Positions 50,108 through 57,698 of a stretch of 64,000 bases of DNA are shown here, one piece after another. Position numbers and translations under genes: made by a program. The number at the start of each line of letters is the position of its first letter. Position 1 is the first letter of the stretch. Origin of the DNA: CAYUYV01 sp050331455 (GTDB lineage Bacteria; Pseudomonadota; Alphaproteobacteria; JAJFIK01). The notes beneath the pieces were generated by a model that saw nothing but the letters and a program-made list of their open reading frames with translations, made no database searches and had not been told where the DNA came from. The DNA is taken from NCBI GenBank assembly GCA_050331455.1, contig JBHJGV010000058.1, forward strand, positions 8,629-72,628, given 5' to 3'.

Positions 50108-52444
50108 TCACGTCGGGATGGCGGCCTTGACGGCCTCGGGCCGAATGGGGAGATCCCGCACCCGGGCGCCGACGGCGTTGAACACCGCATTGGCGATGGC
50201 CGGCGCCACAACGGACAGTGGCGGCTCGCCCATGCCCACCGGCATTTCCGTGTTCTCGATAAAGGCGATTTCCAGTTCCGGCACCTGGTTCATGCGCAGG
50301 GGCGTGTAGCGATCGAGGTTGCGGGCTTCGACCTGTCCGTCCACGAAGCGTGTGCCCTCATGAAGCACGTGGCTGAGGCCCCACAGGGTGGCCCCCTCGG
50401 CCTGGGCCAGGGCGCCGTCGGGATGGACAAGCGTGCCGGCATCGACCGCCGACCAGAGCTTTTCAACCGTGACCGCGCCGCTGTCCCGGTCCACCTTCAC
50501 CTTGGCGCAGCAGGCCGTCCAGGTCGGCATGGTCCGCTCCTGTCCGAAGGAACTGGCGACGCCCATGCCCGTATCGGCGGGCAGATCGGCCGATCCGTAG
50601 CCGGACATCTCCATGACCTTGCGCAGCACCGCGGCCTGGCGTGCCGCACCGCCCACACTGTTGGGCGCCGAGCCGGCCTGACGGCCTTCGGCATCGAGCA
50701 GCGCGAGGCGGAATGCGGCCGGATCGACGCCGGCGGCATGGGCGGCCTCATCCATAAAGGATTCCACGGCCCAGGTCGTCCAACCCGGCCCGACGGCCCG
50801 CCACCAGCCCGGCAGGAAGGTGCGGTTCGCCAGATCATTGGTGATCGCCCGGACCCGATGGGCGTTGACGCTGTACCAGTGATCGGCGCCATTGATCGAG
50901 AAGGTATCGACCTGACCTTCCGTACCGTCCGTGGACGGCGCCAGGAAAAAGGAGGCCATGTTGAGGGTCGGCCAGCCCGCGCAGGCATTGTGTTCCATGC
51001 CGACCGGCTTGCCCTCGCCGTCGAGCCCCATGCGGAGCGTCTGGACCGAGGGCGAGCGGACGCAGTCGAACCGGGAATCGTCTTCCCGGGTAAAGACCAT
51101 TTTCACCGGTATGCCGAGGGCCTTCGAGGTCAGGGCCGCCGGCACCATATAGTCTCCGTAGAGACGACGCCCGAAGCCGCCGCCCAAGCTGTAGGTATGA
51201 AGAACGATTTTATCCTCGCCCACCTCCAGCGCCTTGGCCAGAACGGGCAGGATGAGGGACTGCCACTGATTGCCCGAATGGACGTGCCAGACGCCCTCTT
51301 CGTCCTGGGTGGCGAGGGCATTCACCGGCTCGAGATGGAAATGGAGCATCGTGCCGGTGGTGTAGGTGGCCTCGACCAGGCTCGCGGCATTGGACAGGGC
51401 CGCATCCGTATCGCCTTCATCCACCCAAAGCGCGCCTTCGGTGCCCTCGTCGGCCAATTTGCGGCCCACGGCGAGGATGTCCTCCTCGGTCACTTCGGCG
51501 GTCTCGCCGGGTGTCCAGTCCACCGTGATCGCGTCGGCGGCCTTGCTGGCGGCGGCGAAACTGTCTGCGATCACAGCGACCCAGCCCTGGCACGTGCCGC
51601 TGGGGTCCTTGATCTCGATGGCTTGGCGATAGCCGGGCACGGACTGCGCCCCGGTGTCGTCGATGCCGTTGACCGTCGAGCCGTACCGGGTCGGCGGCAG
51701 GAGGGGCCGGGCATAGACCATGCCGGGCAGCTCCGCGTCGATGCCGTAAACGGCCTCGCCCCGGGTCTTGGCGGGAATGTCGAGGGCCTTGGCCGGCTTG
51801 CCCAGGAGCCGCCGTTCGGAGGGATCCTTGAGCGGCAGAGCCTCAAGATCCTCCGGCGAGAAGGTCCGGTCGATCGTCCCGCTGGAGATGATCTCGGCAT
51901 AGGTCACGGATTGGTCGCCCGCCGAAACGACGCCGTTGCGCGCTGTACACTGATCGGGTGCCACGCCCATCATGGCCGCGCCAGCCTCGATGAGCGCGAT
52001 GCGGCCCGCGGCACCGGCCTGACTGAGCTGCATGAATGTGGTGTGCACGGACCAGCTTCCGCCCGTGACCATCAGACCCCATTTGGGATCGGTGTTCACA
52101 TGGTCGAGGCGCACCTGCTCCCAGTCCACCTCAAGCTCGTCCGCGACGACGCGGGCAAGCGCGGTGCCCACATGCTGGCCCATCTCGGCCTTGGTGATGT
52201 GGACCGTGGTCACACCGTCCGGATCCATCTTGAACCAGATGGTGGGCTCGAAGGCCTGGGCCTCGATCTGGGCGGCGGCGGTCTGCGGAGCGGGCGCGGG
52301 GTCGGCCGGCTCGGCGGGCGCCTCGGTTGCGGTCTGGCTGTCGCAGCCGGCGAAAGCCATGACGAGGCCGGCGCTGGTGCTCCCGACCAGAAAGCGCCGG
52401 CGCGTGGTGCTTTGCGCGGCGATCATCGTGCTCAGCTTACCCAT
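50108..52444 (-). CDS. Molybdenum hydroxylase large subunit, isoquinoline 1-oxidoreductase beta-like (IorB)
   Basis: 778 residues. A twin-arginine signal (STTRRRFLVGSTSAGLVM) with a lipobox-like FAGCDSQ, followed by an Ala/Pro-rich linker, implies export by Tat and perhaps lipid anchoring on the outside of the inner membrane. The molybdopterin domain carries LGGGFGRRLYGDYMVP and the terminal MGEPPLSVVAPAIANAVFNA with the catalytic Glu region. The ATG, preceded by GGAGGG, overlaps the small subunit gene by eight bases. It hydroxylates a nitrogen heterocycle or aldehyde with water as oxygen source; electron acceptor is probably a periplasmic cytochrome, not in the window. Confidence 0.9.
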   Translation of the reverse strand: MGKLSTMIAAQSTTRRRFLVGSTSAGLVMAFAGCDSQTATEAPAEPADPAPAPQTAAAQIEAQAFEPTIWFKMDPDGVTTVHITKAEMGQHVGTALARVVADELEVDWEQVRLDHVNTDPKWGLMVTGGSWSVHTTFMQLSQAGAAGRIALIEAGAAMMGVAPDQCTARNGVVSAGDQSVTYAEIISSGTIDRTFSPEDLEALPLKDPSERRLLGKPAKALDIPAKTRGEAVYGIDAELPGMVYARPLLPPTRYGSTVNGIDDTGAQSVPGYRQAIEIKDPSGTCQGWVAVIADSFAAASKAADAITVDWTPGETAEVTEEDILAVGRKLADEGTEGALWVDEGDTDAALSNAASLVEATYTTGTMLHFHLEPVNALATQDEEGVWHVHSGNQWQSLILPVLAKALEVGEDKIVLHTYSLGGGFGRRLYGDYMVPAALTSKALGIPVKMVFTREDDSRFDCVRSPSVQTLRMGLDGEGKPVGMEHNACAGWPTLNMASFFLAPSTDGTEGQVDTFSINGADHWYSVNAHRVRAITNDLANRTFLPGWWRAVGPGWTTWAVESFMDEAAHAAGVDPAAFRLALLDAEGRQAGSAPNSVGGAARQAAVLRKVMEMSGYGSADLPADTGMGVASSFGQERTMPTWTACCAKVKVDRDSGAVTVEKLWSAVDAGTLVHPDGALAQAEGATLWGLSHVLHEGTRFVDGQVEARNLDRYTPLRMNQVPELEIAFIENTEMPVGMGEPPLSVVAPAIANAVFNAVGARVRDLPIRPEAVKAAIPT

Positions 52445-52913
52445 TGGTCGCACCCTCCGTGCCCATGGCGGTCGCCGCCTTTTTGATGGCGCGCTTGATC
52501 CGCAAATAGGCCATGCAGCGGCACAGATTGCCGCTCATGGCCGCCGTGATGTCCTCTTCGGACGGCTCGGGAACATCGGCGAGCAGGCTCGCGGCCTGCA
52601 TGATCTGGCCGGACTGGCAGTAGCCGCATTGCGGCACCTGTTCCTCGACCCAGGCGGTCTGGAGGGGGTGAGGGCCGTTCTCCGTGAGCCCTTCGATGGT
52701 TGTGACCTTGGCCTCGCCCACATCGCCGATCTGGGTGTTGCAGGAGCGCACTGCCACGCCGTCCAGATGGACGGTGCAGGCGCCGCATTGGGCGATACCG
52801 CAGCCGAATTTCGTTCCCTTAAGGTCCAATTCGTCCCGGATCACCCACAACAGTGGCGTGTCCGGCGGACTTTTGACGGTGACCTCTTGTCCGTTCACGG
52901 TCAGGACAATCAT
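52437..52913 (-). CDS. Molybdenum hydroxylase 2Fe-2S subunit (IorA-like)
   Basis: 158 residues. Carries two [2Fe-2S] clusters: plant-type ferredoxin domain with CGIAQCGACTVHLDG and CNTQIGD, and an all-helical domain with QCGYCQSGQIMQAASLL and NLCRCMAYLRIKRAIK. It passes electrons from the molybdenum subunit. No Tat signal is visible, so it is likely carried out by the large subunit (hitchhiker), as known for this class. ATG start is shown by the family N-terminus MIVLTVNGQEVTVKSP. Its end overlaps the large subunit start. Confidence 0.94.
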   Translation of the reverse strand: MIVLTVNGQEVTVKSPPDTPLLWVIRDELDLKGTKFGCGIAQCGACTVHLDGVAVRSCNTQIGDVGEAKVTTIEGLTENGPHPLQTAWVEEQVPQCGYCQSGQIMQAASLLADVPEPSEEDITAAMSGNLCRCMAYLRIKRAIKKAATAMGTEGATNG

Positions 52914-53117
52914 GGTGCGGCGCCTCCTTGACTTATGGGCTCGGATGGAAACCCTCTTGCACGGGGATGACGAGCCGGTTGGCCGGCCGGAAGATCCCGC
53001 CGGCCCGGCATGGCGCGGCAGGGGTTAAAACGCGGTCCACATGCTGCCCGCAGAGTGCGCTCTTCCTGGAGGCGAGGCAACCCGCAGCCAGGATCTGCGC
53101 GCGGACAAGGACGTCCC

Positions 53118-53888
53118 ATGACGACACAGACCCTGAGACTGGCGCGCGGCGCGGATGACGAGCCGGAAATCTTCCTGTCCGTTCAAGGCGAAGGGGCCCG
53201 CATGGGCCATCTGCGCGCCTTCATCCGCCTGTCGGGCTGCAACCTTCATTGCGCCTGGTGCGACACGCCCTATACCTGGAATTGGACCGAAACGGACTTT
53301 CCGCATGCCGGAGATCGCCCCGGCGCCCCCAACAAGTTTTCCATGAAAGAGGAGACCCGGGTCCTCGCCGTGCCGGTGGCCGCCGCACGACTGCTGGCCC
53401 TCGATGCCCCCGGCCTCGTGATCACCGGCGGCGAGCCCATCATCCAGCAGCGCGGGGTGGAAAGCCTGATCCGGGCCGTGCGCGGCACCCGGCCGGACCT
53501 GTTCGTGGAGATCGAGACCAACGGCACCCTGGCCCCGTCGGACGCGCTCATGGAGGCGGTCGATCAGTTCAATGTGTCGCCGAAACTGGCACATTCTGGA
53601 AATGATCTGGGGGCCGCCCTACAGCCCGAGGTGTTGGCGCGTTACGCCCGCACGCCCAAGGCCGTCTTCAAATTCGTGGCAACCGGGCCCGGCGACCTGG
53701 AGGCCATCGGCGACCTCACGGCGGCCCTCGGCCTGCCCGGCACCCGGGTCTATGTCATGCCGGAGGGGACCACGTCGGATGCCTTGCGGGACCGGGCCCG
53801 CGACCTGATCGATCCGGTGATCGCCCGCGGCTGGGGCTTCTCGGACCGCCTGCACATCCATCTCTATGGCGACAAGCGCTCGACCTGA
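53118..53888 (+). CDS. queE: 7-carboxy-7-deazaguanine synthase
   Basis: 256 residues from an ATG with AAGGA upstream. A radical-SAM enzyme in queuosine (and preQ0) biosynthesis. The cluster motif is LSGCNLHCAWCDTPYTWNW (C-x3-C-x2-C); FLSVQGEGARMGHLRAFIRL precedes it; LVITGGEPIIQQ gives the SAM-binding GGEP; VSPKLAHSGND is a QueE hallmark. No queC/D/F genes lie beside it. It is convergent with the serine-hydrolase gene, 22 bases away. Confidence 0.94.
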   Translation: MTTQTLRLARGADDEPEIFLSVQGEGARMGHLRAFIRLSGCNLHCAWCDTPYTWNWTETDFPHAGDRPGAPNKFSMKEETRVLAVPVAAARLLALDAPGLVITGGEPIIQQRGVESLIRAVRGTRPDLFVEIETNGTLAPSDALMEAVDQFNVSPKLAHSGNDLGAALQPEVLARYARTPKAVFKFVATGPGDLEAIGDLTAALGLPGTRVYVMPEGTTSDALRDRARDLIDPVIARGWGFSDRLHIHLYGDKRST

Positions 53889-53909
53889 CGAGACCCGCGC
53901 CTGGCTTGG

Positions 53910-55130
53910 TCAATCCGTAATGGCCGAATAGACCAGAGTGCGCAGCTGGCGGCGGATGTTGTAGAGCGTCGAAGGAATGAGCTGGGTCATGAAGACCACG
54001 ATCAGCGCCTCCCGGGGATCGACCCAGAAGGCCGTGCTGGCAAGCCCGCCCCAGGAGAATTCGCCCACGGACCCCGGCAGCATGGCCGCGGCCGGATCGG
54101 TCGTGACCGATACGCCGAGGCCGAAGCCGACACCGGCAAAAGCGCCTTCGGCAAACAGGGAAACGGACAGATCGTCCAGGGTCTTGCCGCCCGGCAAATG
54201 ATTCGCGGTCATCAGTTCGATGGTCTTGGGGCTGAGCACCTGGCGCCCGTTCGCCCGCCCACCGTCGAGCAGCATGCGGCAAAAGGCGAGATAGTCGGTC
54301 GCCGTCGAGACGAGACCGCCGCCGCCGGCGAGCAGGCTGGGCATGGTCCGATAGGGGCTCGTCTCCGGCGCATCGTAGAGCGCAAGGCGCTCATCGGGCC
54401 GGGCCTCGTAGCAGGCGGCGAACCGGGCGAGCTTGTCGTCCGGCACCATGAAGGCCGTATCGTCCATGCCGAGCGGCTCGAAAATCCGCTCCCGGAAGAA
54501 CACGTCGAGCGGCTTGCCCGAAATGCTTTGAACGAGGAAGCCGAGGACATCGGTGGAGACGGAATAGTTCCAATTGGTGCCGGGCGAGAACTCCAGGGGC
54601 AGGGTCGCAAGATCCGCCACCATGCTTTCAAGTGTTCCATCGAACGTCACCGTACCAACCTTCAGTGCACGATAGGCCGCATCCACATTGGTCCGGTTCT
54701 GGAACCCGTAGGTCAGACCGGAGGTGTGGCGGAACAGATCGATCACCCGCATGGGCCGGTCGGGGCGGCGCACTTGGAACTGGGGATGGAGGCCCGCCTG
54801 ATAGACACCCAGGCCGCGCCATTCCGGAATGAAGCGGTGCACGGGATCATCAAGGGCGATGAGGCCTTCCTCCACCAGCATCAGGGCCGCGACCGCCGTG
54901 ATCGGCTTGGTCATGGAATAGATGCGGAAAATGGTGTCCTGCTCCACCGGCAGACCCTGCGCCAGATCCCGTTTGCCCAGGGGCGATAGATGGGCCACGA
55001 CGCCCCGGCGCGCGACCACCGTGAGCGCTCCCGGCAGCAGCCCCGCGTCGATGTAATTTTCCTGGAGGAACCGGTCGATATGGGCAAGCCGTTCCGGCGA
55101 CAGGCCGGCACCTTTGGGATCGGTCAGCAT
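53910..55130 (-). CDS. Beta-lactamase-fold serine hydrolase (esterase-like)
   Basis: 406 residues. Class C penicillin-binding fold: the nucleophile motif is IYSMTKPITAVAALML (S-x2-K) and the second motif NWNYSVSTDVLGFLV (Y-x-V/N), both typical of EstB-like esterases, and FSWGGLASTAFWVDP stands where a KTG triad would be (W-G-G). No signal peptide, so the enzyme is cytoplasmic, unlike real beta-lactamases. It follows the acyl-CoA ligase gene by 55 bases on the same strand, so it likely cleaves an ester or amide that feeds the ligase. Confidence 0.88.
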   Translation of the reverse strand: MLTDPKGAGLSPERLAHIDRFLQENYIDAGLLPGALTVVARRGVVAHLSPLGKRDLAQGLPVEQDTIFRIYSMTKPITAVAALMLVEEGLIALDDPVHRFIPEWRGLGVYQAGLHPQFQVRRPDRPMRVIDLFRHTSGLTYGFQNRTNVDAAYRALKVGTVTFDGTLESMVADLATLPLEFSPGTNWNYSVSTDVLGFLVQSISGKPLDVFFRERIFEPLGMDDTAFMVPDDKLARFAACYEARPDERLALYDAPETSPYRTMPSLLAGGGGLVSTATDYLAFCRMLLDGGRANGRQVLSPKTIELMTANHLPGGKTLDDLSVSLFAEGAFAGVGFGLGVSVTTDPAAAMLPGSVGEFSWGGLASTAFWVDPREALIVVFMTQLIPSTLYNIRRQLRTLVYSAITD

Positions 55131-55184
55131 GGGTCCTCTCTCTTCACGGGTCGGTCGCCTGGGGATCGCCGGCCGCGGCGGCGT

Positions 55185-56702
55185 CTATCCCGCGCCATCC
55201 GGGTCAACCGCCAGGGCGTGCTTGATCACCTTACCGGAGGCCGTGCGCGGAAAATCCACCACGAACACGAACTGCTTGGGGACCTTATAGGCCGCCAGAC
55301 GCGCCCGGGCAAAGGCGGCAAGGTCCGCCGCATCCGGGCAGTGCCCCGGCCGCGGCAGAATATGGGCCTCGCCCACCTCGCCCCATTGGGCATCGGGCAC
55401 GCCGATCACCGCGGCTTCCAGCACGTCCGGATGGCTGTTGAGGACCTCCTCCACCTCGGCCGGATACACATTTTCCCCGCCAGAGATGTACATGTCCTTC
55501 GAGCGCCCGACGATGAAATGGTCCCCGTCCCCATCGCGCAGAACAAGATCGCCGGTGCGCAGCCAGCCGTCGGGCGTAATCGCCCGGGCGGTCTCTTCGG
55601 GCCGGTTCCAATAGCCGGGGGTGACCGCAGGGCCCGCCACGAGCAGTTCGCCCGCGACGCCGTCGGGCACCGCCTGCCCCGCGCCATCGACGATCCGTGC
55701 AGAAACGAGCAATTGGGCCCGACCCGCGCAACCCGGCTTGGCGGCCATGGTCTCGGGCGTGGCGAAAAAGCAGGTGGGTCCCGTTTCGGTCATGCCATAG
55801 CCGTTGATGACCATGGCGCCCCGTTCGGCAAAACGGGCGGCCATGGCCGTGGGCATGGGCGCACCGCCGCAGCCCAGGCTGCGGATCTTCGAGAAATCGA
55901 GCGTTTCGAACCGGGGATGGAGGCTGAGGGCCTGATAGACCTGGGGCACGGCAAAAAAGGTGTCGATGCGCCCGGCCTCCAGCAGGCCCAGGACCCGGTC
56001 CACATCGAATCCGGGCAATATGACCGTCCGCCCACCGCCCATCAGTGTGGGAAGGGTGTAAAGATTGATCCCGGCGGTATGGAACAGGGGCAGATAATTG
56101 AGCGTCGTGTCGTCGGCGCTCAGGCCCGCCGCCTGGACCGTGTTCACATAATTGGCGAGCGCCATGCCGTAGGTCTGGATGACCGCTTTCGGCCGGCCCG
56201 TGGTTCCAGAGGTGTATAAAAGGTACCAGCAGTCCTCCACGGGCCAGTGGCTGCGTCCGGCCAGCGGCGCCGCCCGGTCCATGCGGGCCTCATAACCGTC
56301 CGCCCCCCCATCATCGAGGGCAAGACGGGCGGGCAGGGCCGCGGCCAGGGCGCCCATGGTTTCGGCGTCCTCCGCCCCGAACACCAGGAGCGCCGGCGTG
56401 CAGTCCGCCAAAAGGCCGTCGAGTTCGGCCGGCGGCATGCGCCAGTTCAGCGGCACGAAGATCGCGCCGATCCGGGCACAGCCCATCATCACCTCGAAAA
56501 AGGCCACCCGGTTGCGGCACAACACGGCGACCCGCGCCCCCGGCTCGACGCCGCACGCCGTCAACACGGCCGCGGCCCGGGCGGACCGGTCTTCGAAGGC
56601 GGCATAGCTCCAGGTCCGACCCGTCAGGCCGTCCTCAAAGGCAATCCGCTCGGGCCCCAGCAGGGCGCGTCGCGCCGGAATGTCGGGCAAGGCGTGTCTC
56701 AT
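55185..56702 (-). CDS. Acyl-CoA ligase (AMP-forming)
   Basis: 505 residues from an ATG with AAGGAG upstream. Activates a carboxylic acid to its CoA thioester. YLLYTSGTTGRPKAVIQT is the P-loop-like AMP motif, INGYGMTETGPTCFF the adenine site, GWLRTGDLVLRDGDGDHFIV the hinge, and PRTASGKVIKHAL the catalytic Lys. It resembles FadD/cyclohexanecarboxylate-type ligases. Its ATG overlaps the TetR stop by four bases. The ligase, TetR and downstream hydrolase genes form one operon facing a TonB-receptor gene. Confidence 0.93.
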   Translation of the reverse strand: MRHALPDIPARRALLGPERIAFEDGLTGRTWSYAAFEDRSARAAAVLTACGVEPGARVAVLCRNRVAFFEVMMGCARIGAIFVPLNWRMPPAELDGLLADCTPALLVFGAEDAETMGALAAALPARLALDDGGADGYEARMDRAAPLAGRSHWPVEDCWYLLYTSGTTGRPKAVIQTYGMALANYVNTVQAAGLSADDTTLNYLPLFHTAGINLYTLPTLMGGGRTVILPGFDVDRVLGLLEAGRIDTFFAVPQVYQALSLHPRFETLDFSKIRSLGCGGAPMPTAMAARFAERGAMVINGYGMTETGPTCFFATPETMAAKPGCAGRAQLLVSARIVDGAGQAVPDGVAGELLVAGPAVTPGYWNRPEETARAITPDGWLRTGDLVLRDGDGDHFIVGRSKDMYISGGENVYPAEVEEVLNSHPDVLEAAVIGVPDAQWGEVGEAHILPRPGHCPDAADLAAFARARLAAYKVPKQFVFVVDFPRTASGKVIKHALAVDPDGAG

Positions 56703-57403
56703 GGAGTGGGCTCCTTTTTGCTTTTGATTGTTTTTTGACGGGTCCCGGCCTTGTCCGGGGCGAGGCCCGCGCCGATCAGGCGCCCCGCTTCCCTTGCCAC
56801 CTCCCCGGACACGCGCTCTCCATCCCACAGTCCGAACCGCAGCCCGAGAAAGACACTCGCGCCGATCAGTGCCCAGGCGCGCACCTCCGCATCGCCGCTG
56901 CGGATTTCCCCCCGCACCGCAGCCCCGTCGAGCTTTTCGACATAAGCCGCCGCAAAGCGCATGTAATAGTCACGATACGCATCTTCTGCGATGAATTGGG
57001 CTTCCATGACGATGCGGTAGATGCCCGGATGGGCGCGCACGAAATCGAGATAGGCCTGGATGCCTTGCTCCTCCGCTGTCAGACGATCGGGTGCATCATC
57101 CACCCGTTCGGCGATATAGGCCCGGGTGACCCGCCCCATATGCTCGACCACGGCGCGGAAAACGGCCTCCTTGGACGGAAAGTGCACGTAGAAAGTGCCC
57201 ATGGCGACGCCAGCGCGGCTGGTGATGGCGTTGATGGAGGCGTCGCGGAAACCGCACTGACCGAACTCGATGGCCGCTGCATCCAAGAGCCGGGTGCGGG
57301 TGACGCGGCCGCGCCGGGTCTTGGGTTCGTCATGGCGCGCATCGGGTTCATCCGGCGCGGCAGCGCCCCGGCTCGGGTCACTGGGATGTGGATCGTCGGT
57401 CAC
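56699..57403 (-). CDS. TetR-family transcriptional regulator
   Basis: 234 residues from a GTG with GGGGAGG upstream; the frame is open much further but without family likeness. The helix-turn-helix is TRTRLLDAAAIEFGQCGFRD followed by INAITSRAGVAMGTFYVHF, with SKEAVFRAVVEHMGRVTR; the rest is a ligand-binding helical domain. It probably represses its own operon and the divergent TonB-receptor gene until an acyl-type ligand binds. The stop overlaps the ligase start (ATGA). Confidence 0.92.
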   Translation of the reverse strand: MTDDPHPSDPSRGAAAPDEPDARHDEPKTRRGRVTRTRLLDAAAIEFGQCGFRDASINAITSRAGVAMGTFYVHFPSKEAVFRAVVEHMGRVTRAYIAERVDDAPDRLTAEEQGIQAYLDFVRAHPGIYRIVMEAQFIAEDAYRDYYMRFAAAYVEKLDGAAVRGEIRSGDAEVRAWALIGASVFLGLRFGLWDGERVSGEVAREAGRLIGAGLAPDKAGTRQKTIKSKKEPTP

Positions 57404-57698
57404 GGCGCCTCCCCGCCCCTCCAGCCGCCCATGGCGGGCCGAGGGCCAAACCTGAATCTGATTCCATATCTCTTGATTTCGGTCCTTTTCTGGCACAAGA
57501 GTATTGGGAAAATTCAGGTTGGTTAATAGGAAACAAAAGTCGGGGCGAACCGCCGTCGCCGCCCCGTGCGCCAACCTTCCCGAAGACGGCACATACGATG
57601 GGTGGGGGCGGCGGGTATTGGGTTTCAGGCCGGCTCCCGGGTCATCGCCGACGCCGAAAAACGGCTCGGCGCAACACAAGCCCGAGTGGGGAAACACA
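57404..57698. promoter_or_regulatory. Divergent promoter region with a split inverted repeat
   Basis: 295 bases between the TetR and TonB-receptor genes. AACCTGAAT at 57449-57457 and its complement ATTCAGGTT at 57512-57520 form an inverted pair 54 bases apart, a possible looping operator for the TetR protein. No other palindrome stands out. Confidence 0.35.

Noticed and set aside
50360..52486. 708-codon open frame on the plus strand
   Set aside because: Antisense to the IorB-like gene, with no ribosome site or recognisable domain.
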